From positions 248,001-312,000 of the forward strand of contig NZ_VORU01000003.1 in the NCBI RefSeq assembly GCF_007997135.1: a stretch of DNA of 64,000 nt, written 5' to 3'. The notes below the pieces were generated by a model. That model did no database searches. It had not been told where the DNA came from and was given only the letters and a program-made list of their open reading frames with translations. The translations under genes were made by a program, and so were the position numbers. This document shows, in pieces, positions 17,118 to 25,096 of the stretch. This DNA comes from Aequorivita lipolytica. Lineage in GTDB: Bacteria > Bacteroidota > Bacteroidia > Flavobacteriales > Flavobacteriaceae. The first letter of the stretch is position 1. Each line of letters opens with the position of its first letter.

Positions 17118-19643
17118 TTATTTTACAATCAATTTTTTTGTGGTTTGTTTTTTTCCTTCGGAAATTTTCAAATAATAAATCCCAGGTTGAAGCTTCTCAA
17201 TAGAAAGTTGAAGTTGTTTTTGACCGTCAAATTTTTGTTGTTTTACAAACCTTCCCATCACATCGTAAATTTCTAATGAAGTATTTTCAGAAGTATTTTT
17301 CAGAGAAACCGTTACTATTTCTGAAGCGGGATTTGGAAATACTTTTACTTCCGAAGAAAAAATGGTTTCAGCTGTACTCAAAATATCATTGGCAATATCA
17401 ATTTTATAAGTTGAACGCCCGAAAGTAGCAGCAAATAAAAATTGTGAATCCTCGTGAATATGCAAATCAGTAACCACCACCGAGGGCAAATTTTCTCCTA
17501 AGACACTCCAATTTATACCTTCATCGGCAGTAGCTAAAACGCCAACATCTGTGCCTATAAATAGGTTTCCAAAACTGTCCTGCTCTACATCATTAACCGG
17601 AATGTCCGGCAAACTCACCGAAATATCAAACCAATTATTGCCCAAATCGGTGCTTTTATAAACGTGGCCTACGTCTTCACCAAATCGATATCCCGAAAGT
17701 GTTAAATAAACTGTATTGGGATCTTCACGGGAAGCCAAAACCTTCGTGACCCATCTGTTTGGAATTCCAGCTGAAATATCTATCCAATTTGAACCACCAT
17801 TCTGCGTAACCCAAGCCTTGCCATCATCTGTGCCCACAAAAATAATTTCATTGTTTAAGGGCGAAACACTTATTGTAGTTATAGTTCCAAATGTAAGATT
17901 GCCAGCGTGGGGACCATCTGTGAGGTCCGGACTTATTGCCGTCCAATTGCCAGCAGCATTTGTGGTTTTGTAAAGTCTATTTGTTCCGTAATAAAGCGTT
18001 TGGGAATTTGATGCATCAAAAGTAATTGGGGTGTCCCAATTGTTTCGGTCACCGCTGGAAATTCCATTGGTGGCATTGGAAAATGAACTACCGTTATTGA
18101 TTGACTTTCTAAGGAAACCATTTTGAGAGAGCGCATAAATAACGTTCGTATTTGTAGGATCTACCAAAGGCTGAAAACCATCACCACCATTAATAATGTT
18201 CCAATCCGTTAAGCCTCCTGTTTGGGTTCGGCTGGTGCTATTGTCTTGCGCGCCACCGTAAATTTTATTTTCGTTTTGTGCATCTACGTGCATTCTATAA
18301 AATTGCGTAATAGGAAGTTTCAAATCTTTTACTGAAGAAGAACCGCCATTACTGCTGTAGTAAAGGCCGCCGTCATTACCGAGAAGCACTTCGCCCGGCA
18401 CCGAAGCATTGAACGCCATCGCGTGTTGATCTACGTGAACGTTAGCAAAAGAGTCTCCCCAACTAGTACCTCCATTAGTGGATTTTTGGACTTCAAAATC
18501 TACATTATAAATTGTGTTTTCATCTGTTGGATCTATAAAAATTCCGCCAAACCACCAGTGAAAACCAACATCGGTTAACTGACTGGAGTTAACAGCCGTC
18601 CAAGAATCCCCACCATTTATAGTTTTATAAACCCCTTGAATATTTCCTGTTGCATCTGCGTAACGTGTATAAAGCACGTTCGGGTTTGATTGCGAAATAT
18701 CTATACTTATTCTTCCTTTTTGAGAAGCGATACTCGGCAGGCCATTGGTAAGTTCTGTCCAATTAGAACCTCCATTTGTAGTTTTATAAATTCTTGAGGT
18801 AATTCCGCCGTATTGTCTCCTGTTTGGCCTTCTAATTCGCTCCCAACTTGCAGCGTAAATTATATTACCATTTGTAGGATGAATAGCCATATCTACCACT
18901 CCCGTAGAGTCGCTTACAAACAAAACCTGCTGCCAGCTATCGCCTCCGTTTGTAGTTTTATAAACTCCGCGATTTGCGCTATTTTTAAACAAAGGTCCCA
19001 TTGCGCCCACAAAAGCTGTATTGTCGTTATTTGGATCTAAAACAATTTTGCCCACGCTGCCAATATCTGGCAGGCCTTTAGATTGCCAAGTTGTGCCTCC
19101 ATCTGTACTTTTGTAAATTCCATCGCCATCGTAAACTAAGGAACCTCCGCCGGCATTTACTTCGCCCGTGCCTACATAAATTAAATTATTATTGGTTTTC
19201 GAAATTTCTATATCGCCAATGGAAAGCATTTGCTGCTCGTCAAAAATTGGCGTCCAATCATTTCCTCCGTTTATAGTTTTAAAAATTCCCCCGGAAGCTG
19301 CGCCCACATAATAAACTTCGGGCTGGGTTGTGGGAATTTCAATATCGCTGATTCTTCCGCCTATATTTAAAGGTCCGCTAAATTGCCATATTTCATTTGC
19401 ATTGCTTCTGTGTGCGACTTGCCTTTTCCAACGGATTGCTTCGGAATATGCTGCAGTATTCAATTTACCATCTGGATATGCTCTTTGCATAAACATAAAA
19501 TCGTGTGGATATTTTTCATTTTTTTCTTCTTCGGAAATATTTGAAGTTGATTTTTCAGAAGAAGAAGTTTTATCTTTTTCAGAAGCATTTTTACAGCTTA
19601 TAAAGCAAGTTAAAACGAAAATAAAAGTAGAAATACGAAGCAT
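17118..19643 (-). CDS. BNR/VPS10-like repeat protein with T9SS sorting domain
   Basis: 841-residue exported protein built of repeated sialidase/VPS10-type beta-propeller blades. The blade words recur throughout: GVYKTTNGGDSW, RIYKTTNGGSNW, KSTNGGTSWG and YKSTDLGNNWFDIS. The last ~75 residues form a type A T9SS sorting domain (VFPNPASEIVTVSL, LEIYDVMGRFVKQQ, LQPGIYYLKIS, TTKKLIVK). The N-terminus (MLRISTFIFVLTCFISCKN) has a lipobox-like FISC with Cys17, unusual together with a T9SS domain. Such repeat proteins are usually surface or secreted; no enzyme active site was recognised. It is preceded by a short gap and a toxin-antitoxin-like remnant on the same strand. Confidence 0.85.
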   Translation of the reverse strand: MLRISTFIFVLTCFISCKNASEKDKTSSSEKSTSNISEEEKNEKYPHDFMFMQRAYPDGKLNTAAYSEAIRWKRQVAHRSNANEIWQFSGPLNIGGRISDIEIPTTQPEVYYVGAASGGIFKTINGGNDWTPIFDEQQMLSIGDIEISKTNNNLIYVGTGEVNAGGGSLVYDGDGIYKSTDGGTTWQSKGLPDIGSVGKIVLDPNNDNTAFVGAMGPLFKNSANRGVYKTTNGGDSWQQVLFVSDSTGVVDMAIHPTNGNIIYAASWERIRRPNRRQYGGITSRIYKTTNGGSNWTELTNGLPSIASQKGRISIDISQSNPNVLYTRYADATGNIQGVYKTINGGDSWTAVNSSQLTDVGFHWWFGGIFIDPTDENTIYNVDFEVQKSTNGGTSWGDSFANVHVDQHAMAFNASVPGEVLLGNDGGLYYSSNGGSSSVKDLKLPITQFYRMHVDAQNENKIYGGAQDNSTSRTQTGGLTDWNIINGGDGFQPLVDPTNTNVIYALSQNGFLRKSINNGSSFSNATNGISSGDRNNWDTPITFDASNSQTLYYGTNRLYKTTNAAGNWTAISPDLTDGPHAGNLTFGTITTISVSPLNNEIIFVGTDDGKAWVTQNGGSNWIDISAGIPNRWVTKVLASREDPNTVYLTLSGYRFGEDVGHVYKSTDLGNNWFDISVSLPDIPVNDVEQDSFGNLFIGTDVGVLATADEGINWSVLGENLPSVVVTDLHIHEDSQFLFAATFGRSTYKIDIANDILSTAETIFSSEVKVFPNPASEIVTVSLKNTSENTSLEIYDVMGRFVKQQKFDGQKQLQLSIEKLQPGIYYLKISEGKKQTTKKLIVK

Positions 19644-19730
19644 AGTATCTTTTTTTGAAGTTTAAAGATACAGAAAAAATGAGGCAGATATAATTAGTTT
19701 TTTAGCACTGATGAAAAGAAATTTATACAC

Positions 19731-19967
19731 CTATTGATGGTCTGAAACTTCAAAAACAACTAAGTTCTCATCTTCTTTAATTGCAAGTGCACGATACTTT
19801 CCTGTGATGCGAAATTGATAAATACCGTTTTCTTTGGGTTTAAGTAATTTAAGTTTTACAGTATCATAAAAACCCAGTTATAAATAGCTAGAGGCCTTGA
19901 GATATTGGGAAAGAATCTGTCTTTTTTCACAATATGCAATAATCGCAGATTTATTGACAACATTCAC
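19731..19967 (-). pseudogene. Broken RelE/ParE-like toxin gene, in-frame stop
   Basis: A frame beginning with GTG at 19967, overlapping the TGA of the preceding small gene by four bases, runs to TAG at 19731 but carries a TAA at codon 30 (19880-19878). The second half reads GIYQFRITGKYRALAIKEDE followed by a short tail ending EVSDHQ. This resembles the C-terminal half of RelE/ParE-superfamily toxins, where an Arg-containing strand precedes KYRAL. The first half reads NVVNKSAIIAYCEKR. A translational overlap of an upstream small gene with a RelE-like frame is the classic type II toxin-antitoxin layout. I infer an inactivated toxin; without the nonsense codon it would be 78 residues. Family assignment is moderate. 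Confidence 0.5.
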
Positions 19968-20176
19968 TGGATTGCACGCTTAAATTTTTCAGGTTTTTCG
20001 AGAAATTCTTTTCTTATTGCTTCGGCGCGCTTTAAAATTTCATCAGTTATAACGGTATCCTTAAAATCAGGACTGCTGAAATCTCCGTCCTGCTTAGCCA
20101 TATATTGCAAAAACTCTGAGAATCCTTCAAAGTGAGTTTTTTGTAATATTCCTTTTTTTATGGTGATTGTAGTCAT
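19964..20176 (-). CDS. Small protein, possible antitoxin of a broken TA pair
   Basis: 70-residue acidic-to-neutral protein that I do not recognise as a named family. The ATG at 20176 is chosen; the frame is open further upstream, but that part is low-complexity and lacks a plausible start context. The sequence opens with MTTITIKKGILQKTHFEGF, a strand-like start seen in many small antitoxins, has a middle helix, and ends in a helix rich in charged residues (DEILKRAEAIRKEFLEKPEK). Its stop overlaps a GTG that opens the interrupted RelE-like frame. The antitoxin role is inferred from this layout only. It follows the TonB-like gene by 88 bases on the same strand. Confidence 0.55.
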   Translation of the reverse strand: MTTITIKKGILQKTHFEGFSEFLQYMAKQDGDFSSPDFKDTVITDEILKRAEAIRKEFLEKPEKFKRAIQ

Positions 20177-20264
20177 CGCTATAAATTTTAAGGTTTTTTT
20201 AAGATAATGAATATAGTAATGGTTTTTGAAAATTTTAATTAGAGAATCGAAAAAAACAAAGAGA

Positions 20265-21083
20265 TTACTGCGAAAGACTAAACTTATAGATAATCTTCCC
20301 AATCTGTTTTGCAGGCGCTTTTTCATCTGCATTAAATTTTGTAGCCAAAGCAGCTCTTTTAGCAGGCTCTAAAAGACAGCGCGAGTTATTTGTGGTACCA
20401 CGCACACCAGCAGTTGCGTTAATAACTTTTCCGTTTCTATCCACTTCTATACTAACAACCACCGTTCCCGCTTCGTTACAATCCTGCACAAACTTTTCTT
20501 TGTTCAAAGCTTTTCTTCCACCGAGTAAATAATTGCCGTCACCGTCTAAACCTTTGCCAGTACCATAATAAGCGCTTGCATTCGGGTCGCCGTCTGGACT
20601 TCCTTTATCGCCGGGATTTCTATCGTCGCCTTCGCCGCCCTTTGCCGTGCCATCACTTTTTGGACCGTTCAAAAAACTAGAAAGAGCATCAGTTGTGGAC
20701 TTATCGGGTTTAGGATCAGGTTTTTTAACTTCCTTTTTTGGCTGTTCTTTTACTGGGGTTTGAGTTTGCTCTTTTTTTGGCGTCTCCTTTTTAATTACGG
20801 GAGCGTCTACATTGTCCTGTGTAACCACTTCTTCCTTAATTTCAGCTTTAGGCTGAGCAACAGGCTCTGAAGTTGTTTTTTGAGGTGCAGATTGAATTTT
20901 TTCTGTTGGCTGAATTTCGCCACTACCCGTTTCAGTAGTTCCAAAATTAATCGCTATCCCCTGCTCCAACGGCGGATCCATATATTTCATACCTACATAA
21001 AACAGAAGAATAAGAATAACCACATGCACGATTACCGTGATGGTCATACTTTTTCGTTTATGTTCTGTGTCTAAAAAATTCAT
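20265..21083 (-). CDS. TonB-like energy transducer
   Basis: 272-residue periplasm-spanning protein that couples the ExbB-ExbD motor to outer-membrane receptors, or fills a TolA-like role. Order: cytoplasmic start (MNFLDTEHKRKS), one transmembrane helix (about 13-32, TITVIVHVVILILLFYVGMK), a long Pro/Lys/Glu/Gln-rich linker (about 55-130, e.g. KKEVKKPDPKPDKSTTD), a Gly/Asp-rich stretch, and a C-terminal domain with GTVVVSIEVDRNGKVINATA, which matches the TonB-C pattern. It lies after exbD on the same strand with a 116-base gap that contains one copy of the TCGACTTCGCTCAG repeat. Whether it acts as TonB or TolA cannot be settled here. Confidence 0.8.
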   Translation of the reverse strand: MNFLDTEHKRKSMTITVIVHVVILILLFYVGMKYMDPPLEQGIAINFGTTETGSGEIQPTEKIQSAPQKTTSEPVAQPKAEIKEEVVTQDNVDAPVIKKETPKKEQTQTPVKEQPKKEVKKPDPKPDKSTTDALSSFLNGPKSDGTAKGGEGDDRNPGDKGSPDGDPNASAYYGTGKGLDGDGNYLLGGRKALNKEKFVQDCNEAGTVVVSIEVDRNGKVINATAGVRGTTNNSRCLLEPAKRAALATKFNADEKAPAKQIGKIIYKFSLSQ

Positions 21084-21084
21084 A

Positions 21085-21106
21085 CTTCGACTTCGCTCAG
21101 TAACCG
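21085..21106. repeat. Single TCGACTTCGCTCAG-type repeat
   Basis: Short sequence ACTTCGACTTCGCTCAGTAAC in the exbD-tonB gap. It matches, on the opposite strand, the units of the tandem array at 50265 (TGAGCGCAGTCGAAG) with one or two differences. Confidence 0.6.
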
Positions 21107-21199
21107 AGATTTAAGGTTTTTAATTCAAAATTTTGAAATTTATGCAGTAATTGCATTCAAAAGCCAACTGATTACTGCGTACTGGCTACTGAAAACTGA

Positions 21200-21592
21200 T
21201 TAGTTCGGTCTTACTGCCAAAACTACTTTGAAGTTATTTCTATTTGCAATATCCATTACAAAAACGGCATCTTCAATTGGCACGCCTTCTTCAGCGCGTA
21301 AAATTACGGTGGGTTCTTCCTGTCCGGCAAGAGCTTTTTTAAGTTCAGTCTCAATGCTGTATTCGCTTACGCGCTCTTTATCTACATAATAGGCCCCGTC
21401 TTTTGTTATACTCACGGATGCCTTTTGCACATTTGAAGTTTTTCCTTTTGCCTTTGGAAGTATTAAATCCAAAGCATCTGGTGTTATAGCAGGCGAAGTA
21501 AGCAGGAAAAACACCAACAACAAAAACACTATATCTGTCATGGAACTCATGCTGAATTCGGCACTTACTTTATTTCTTCCTCTTAAGTTCAT
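21200..21592 (-). CDS. exbD: Biopolymer transport protein ExbD
   Basis: 130-residue subunit of the ExbB-ExbD proton channel. One transmembrane helix near the N-terminus (about 16-37, MTDIVFLLLVFFLLTSP) holds the essential Asp of the MTDIVFLLL motif; the remainder is a periplasmic domain (ILPKAKGKTSNVQKASVSI ... EGVPIEDAVFVMDIANR). Length and layout are typical for ExbD/TolR. Its start shares a base with the end of exbB, so the two are translationally coupled. Together with exbB and the following TonB-like gene it forms an energy-transduction set. Confidence 0.92.
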   Translation of the reverse strand: MNLRGRNKVSAEFSMSSMTDIVFLLLVFFLLTSPAITPDALDLILPKAKGKTSNVQKASVSITKDGAYYVDKERVSEYSIETELKKALAGQEEPTVILRAEEGVPIEDAVFVMDIANRNNFKVVLAVRPN

Positions 21593-22290
21593 TAAGCAGG
21601 CTCGTTTAAAATGTCCAGAAAATCTACTGCTGTGGCTTCCATTTGATGTACTACTTTATCGGTCTTAACAACCAAATGGTTGTAGCCCATATAGGCAATA
21701 ATACCAACAATTAACCCAGCAACTGTTGTAGTCATAGCGGTATAAATACCTTCGGCAAGACTACCCATTTCAGCTTGGCCACTACTGGTTGCCAATTGGT
21801 GGAATGCTAAAACCATCCCAATTACGGTCCCCAAGAAACCAATCATAGGCGCCGCTCCTGCAATTGTTGCCAAAACGCTTACGTTTTTTTCAAGTCTATA
21901 AACTTCAAGACGGCCTGCGTTTTCAATTGCGGTATTTATATCTTCCAACGGGCTTCCAATTCTTGAAATTCCTTTTTCAGTTAAATGCGAAACCGGCGTA
22001 TTGTTCTGGGCGCAAAGCATTTTTGCTGCTTGAATATTACCTTTTGCAACGTGATCGCGGATTTGGTTCATAAAGTTTCCATCCATTTTAGATGCGGCCT
22101 TTATGGCAAAGAGTCTTTCGAAATAAATATAGACTGCAACAAATAGCAAAACGAAGAGCACGCCTATAATTATTTGTCCAGCCATACCTCCATTTAAAAG
22201 GAGATCCATAATTGAAAGGGTTTTCTCTTCAGAAATTGGTTCAAGATCCTGTGCCACTTCAGCACCCTCTTGAATAAAGAAGTTTAACAT
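21592..22290 (-). CDS. exbB: MotA/TolQ/ExbB proton channel protein
   Basis: 232-residue inner-membrane protein with three transmembrane helices: about 36-57 (GQIIIGVLFVLLFVAVYIYF), about 138-160 (ATIAGAAPMIGFLGTVIGMV) and about 180-205 (AMTTTVAGLIVGIIAYMGY). The GFLGTVIGMV and AMTTTVAGLIVGI strings are the family hallmarks. It powers TonB-dependent uptake or Tol-type envelope functions using the proton gradient. It is the first gene of exbB-exbD-tonB on the minus strand; nhaD ends 48 bases upstream, so read-through from nhaD is possible. Confidence 0.93.
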   Translation of the reverse strand: MLNFFIQEGAEVAQDLEPISEEKTLSIMDLLLNGGMAGQIIIGVLFVLLFVAVYIYFERLFAIKAASKMDGNFMNQIRDHVAKGNIQAAKMLCAQNNTPVSHLTEKGISRIGSPLEDINTAIENAGRLEVYRLEKNVSVLATIAGAAPMIGFLGTVIGMVLAFHQLATSSGQAEMGSLAEGIYTAMTTTVAGLIVGIIAYMGYNHLVVKTDKVVHQMEATAVDFLDILNEPA

Positions 22291-22338
22291 AAAAAAGGTT
22301 TTGTTTTAGTGAATAACGGAATAAGATTTCAGAAATTG

Positions 22339-23718
22339 TTAGGTGTGGTGAAATAAGACTCTTTCAAATAAAAGAAAGACGCCGGCTCCTGCAATAAAGC
22401 CCACAAAGGCAAGCCAAGTAATCTTTTTCAGGTACCAGATAAAATCTATGCGCTCCATTCCCATTGCGGCCACGCCAGCAGCAGAGCCTATAATAAGCAT
22501 ACTTCCTCCCGTTCCGGCGGAATACGCTATAAAATGCCATAATACAGAGTCCATAGGTAGGTCGTACATACCCATAGAGGCAGCAACCAACGGTACATTG
22601 TCTATAATTGCTGAAACAATTCCGAGTAGAATAACAACTATATCTTGATTTGGAATCGCCGCTTGCAAAACTTCGGCTAAGTAGCGAAGCGTTCCTACTT
22701 CCTCACCATTAACAACACCGTACACGAGACTTTCAAGTCCTGCTACTGCCATTAAAATTCCGAGGAAGAAAAGAATACTGGAAATTTCAATTCGCGATAA
22801 AGCTTTGTGTGCTGAATATAAATGTCTTCTTTCTTTACTGAAATCTTCTTCTGGGTGAATATATTCTGAAACTAGCCAAACCACACCCAATGCGAGCATC
22901 ATTCCCATATACGGAGGCAAATGCGTCAATGTTTTAAAAATTGGTACAGAAACAATCATTCCAAGACCTAGAAAAAGCATTGTTTTACTGCTTAAAAGTA
23001 CTTCTTCATCTTTGTCTTCGCGGGAATCCACTTCTACATTTCCACGGAATGCTGGTAAGTAGCTGGCAATCAAAAACGGCAAGACAAAACACACTATGGA
23101 AGGCAATACCACAAATTCAATTAGTCCCCCAGCGCTCACTCGCTTCGCAATCCAGAGCATCGTAGTGGTAACATCGCCAATTGGAGACCAAGCCCCACCG
23201 GCATTTGCTGCTATCACCACCATGGCGGCGTACCAAAGCCTGTCTTCTCTTCTGTGAATCAACTTTCGCAAAAGTGTAATCAGCACTATGGTAGCAGTAA
23301 GGTTATCTATAATTGCAGAAAGGAAAAATGCAAGTATCCCGATAATCCATAGAAGCTTCCGTTTGCTTCTCGTCTTAACGGCGCTTTTCAATACTTCAAA
23401 ACCGCGGTGAAGATCAATAATCTCTACAATCGTCATTGCTCCAATCAGGAAAATAAGTATCTCTGCTGTTTTCCCTAAATGGTGAAGCAGCGTGCCCTCA
23501 AATCCCTCCATGGCAGTTTCACCTCCGCTTAGAAAATTGAATGCCTGCTCTTCGGTATTTATTACATCGAACCATCCATTAACAAAACCGATGGCCAAAA
23601 CAGCCCAAATTAAGGATGCCATTATAAGTGCTGGCACGGTTTTATCCAGTTTTAATGGATGTTCAAGGGTAATTGAAAGGTATCCAATTACAAAAATTAA
23701 AATGATTATTGATTCCAT
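22339..23718 (-). CDS. nhaD: Na+/H+ antiporter NhaD
   Basis: 459-residue polytopic inner-membrane protein of the ion-transporter superfamily; exchanges sodium or lithium for protons in pH and salt homeostasis. About 11-13 hydrophobic segments are visible. Signature strings include LIFLIGAMTIVEIIDLHRGF, FFLSAIIDNLTATIVLITLL, AANAGGAWSPIGDVTTTMLW and SAIIDNVPLVAASMGMY; the two SAIIDN(L/V) repeats mark the inverted halves of the fold, and their Asp-Asn pairs are the probable ion sites. A marine or saline habitat would suit it. It starts 22 bases after the amino-acid dehydrogenase, so the two are probably cotranscribed. Confidence 0.92.
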   Translation of the reverse strand: MESIIILIFVIGYLSITLEHPLKLDKTVPALIMASLIWAVLAIGFVNGWFDVINTEEQAFNFLSGGETAMEGFEGTLLHHLGKTAEILIFLIGAMTIVEIIDLHRGFEVLKSAVKTRSKRKLLWIIGILAFFLSAIIDNLTATIVLITLLRKLIHRREDRLWYAAMVVIAANAGGAWSPIGDVTTTMLWIAKRVSAGGLIEFVVLPSIVCFVLPFLIASYLPAFRGNVEVDSREDKDEEVLLSSKTMLFLGLGMIVSVPIFKTLTHLPPYMGMMLALGVVWLVSEYIHPEEDFSKERRHLYSAHKALSRIEISSILFFLGILMAVAGLESLVYGVVNGEEVGTLRYLAEVLQAAIPNQDIVVILLGIVSAIIDNVPLVAASMGMYDLPMDSVLWHFIAYSAGTGGSMLIIGSAAGVAAMGMERIDFIWYLKKITWLAFVGFIAGAGVFLLFERVLFHHT

Positions 23719-23740
23719 AATAAGAGCTGGTTATTGAAAA

Positions 23741-24967
23741 TTATAACAATTGTTTCAATGCTATTTCAAAAGCAGTTTTGCTGATGTTTGTTTTGGTACT
23801 GTTGTTATCAAAGGTATTTTGTATCGCATTTCTGATAGTGATAGAGGTATCATTAAAAATAGCCTCGTCCGTCATTTGTACTTTACGCTCCATAAAGTAT
23901 GCGAAAACACGCGCCATTCCACAATTGCTTATAAAGTCTGGAATTAAACTTACGCGCTCATCGGTAAATTCCATAATGGGTCCAAAGAAAATTTCTTTGT
24001 CGGCAAAAGGCACATTGGCTCCACAGCTTATTACTTCCAACCCAGTTTCAATCATTTGTGAAATCTGTTCTTTTGTAATCAGACGTGAGGCGGCACAGGG
24101 TGCGAAAATTTCTGTTTCGAGTTTCCAGATTTTTTCATTTATTTCTTCAAAAGAAATCATATTTTCTGCAACCAAAGTATTGCCGTTTTTCTTAAGAAAC
24201 AATTGCTTAATCTCTTCAAAAGAAAATCCATCTTTATTGATTATTCCACCTTCGCGGTCTATAATCCCTACCACTTTGGCTCCCATTTGTGAAAGATAGT
24301 AGGCCGCGGCTGCACCTACATTTCCAAATCCTTGCACTATGGCGCGCTTTCCTTTTATGCTTCCGCCATAAATATCGTAATAGTGGTTTACAGCCTCAGC
24401 AACGCCATAGCCAGTAATCATATCTGCTACTGTATATTTTCTGGAAACATCTGGTGAGAAATTTACGTTTTCCAAAACTTTTATTACTCCTTGACGTAAC
24501 TGACCAATTCTGTTAATCTTATCTGCTTCCGTCGGTGAAAAATGGCCGTTAAAAACCCCTTCCTGCGGATGCCAAACCCCACTCTGCTCGGTCATTGGAA
24601 TTACTTCATGAATTTCGTCAACATTTAAATCGCCACCAGTTCCGTAATAAGCTTTCAGCAATGGCGAAACAGCTTTAAACCAGCGTTCCAAGACACCTTT
24701 CTTTCGTGGGTCTGAAGGATCAAAGTTGATACCACTCTTGGCGCCGCCAATGGAAGGTCCAGCAACGGTAAATTTCACTTCCATGGTTTTTGCAAGTGAA
24801 AGCACTTCGTTGGAATCCAATCCTTTTCTCATACGGGTTCCGCCACCGGCAGCACCTCCACGCAATGAATTGATAACCGTCCAGCCTTCGGCCTCGGTTT
24901 CTGGGTCATTCCAGTGAAAAACTATTTCGGGATCTTTTTCTTCGTACTTCTTAAGTAATTCCTTCAT
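23741..24967 (-). CDS. Glu/Leu/Phe/Val dehydrogenase family enzyme
   Basis: 408-residue NAD(P)-dependent amino-acid dehydrogenase that oxidatively deaminates an amino acid, or works in reverse. The N-terminal domain holds GGAAGGGTRMRKGLDSNEV and GPSIGGAKSGINFDP (catalytic Lys of GGAKSGI). The Rossmann domain holds AIVQGFGNVGAAAAYYL. SCGANVPFAD follows in the C-terminal part. The group includes glutamate and leucine dehydrogenases; this sequence is of the atypical Bacteroidota type and the substrate is uncertain. Preceded by a good -7 box (25050-25057) and followed after 22 bases by nhaD. Confidence 0.88.
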   Translation of the reverse strand: MKELLKKYEEKDPEIVFHWNDPETEAEGWTVINSLRGGAAGGGTRMRKGLDSNEVLSLAKTMEVKFTVAGPSIGGAKSGINFDPSDPRKKGVLERWFKAVSPLLKAYYGTGGDLNVDEIHEVIPMTEQSGVWHPQEGVFNGHFSPTEADKINRIGQLRQGVIKVLENVNFSPDVSRKYTVADMITGYGVAEAVNHYYDIYGGSIKGKRAIVQGFGNVGAAAAYYLSQMGAKVVGIIDREGGIINKDGFSFEEIKQLFLKKNGNTLVAENMISFEEINEKIWKLETEIFAPCAASRLITKEQISQMIETGLEVISCGANVPFADKEIFFGPIMEFTDERVSLIPDFISNCGMARVFAYFMERKVQMTDEAIFNDTSITIRNAIQNTFDNNSTKTNISKTAFEIALKQLL

Positions 24968-25049
24968 TAAATATGGAAAGTTAAAACTTCGTTCACAATT
25001 GTTTGGAAGTGTGATGACTTTTTTTAGCTAAAGCTTAAAAAAGCTGTGG

Positions 25050-25057
25050 CAAATATA
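25050..25057 (-). promoter_or_regulatory. -7 box upstream of the amino-acid dehydrogenase
   Basis: TATATTTG on the minus strand, an exact TAnnTTTG match about 83 bases before the start codon. No clear TTG at the expected -33 distance was found. Confidence 0.45.
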
Positions 25058-25096
25058 AAAAACTTGTGAGGTGATTATATTTATTTTCTGTAAAAT

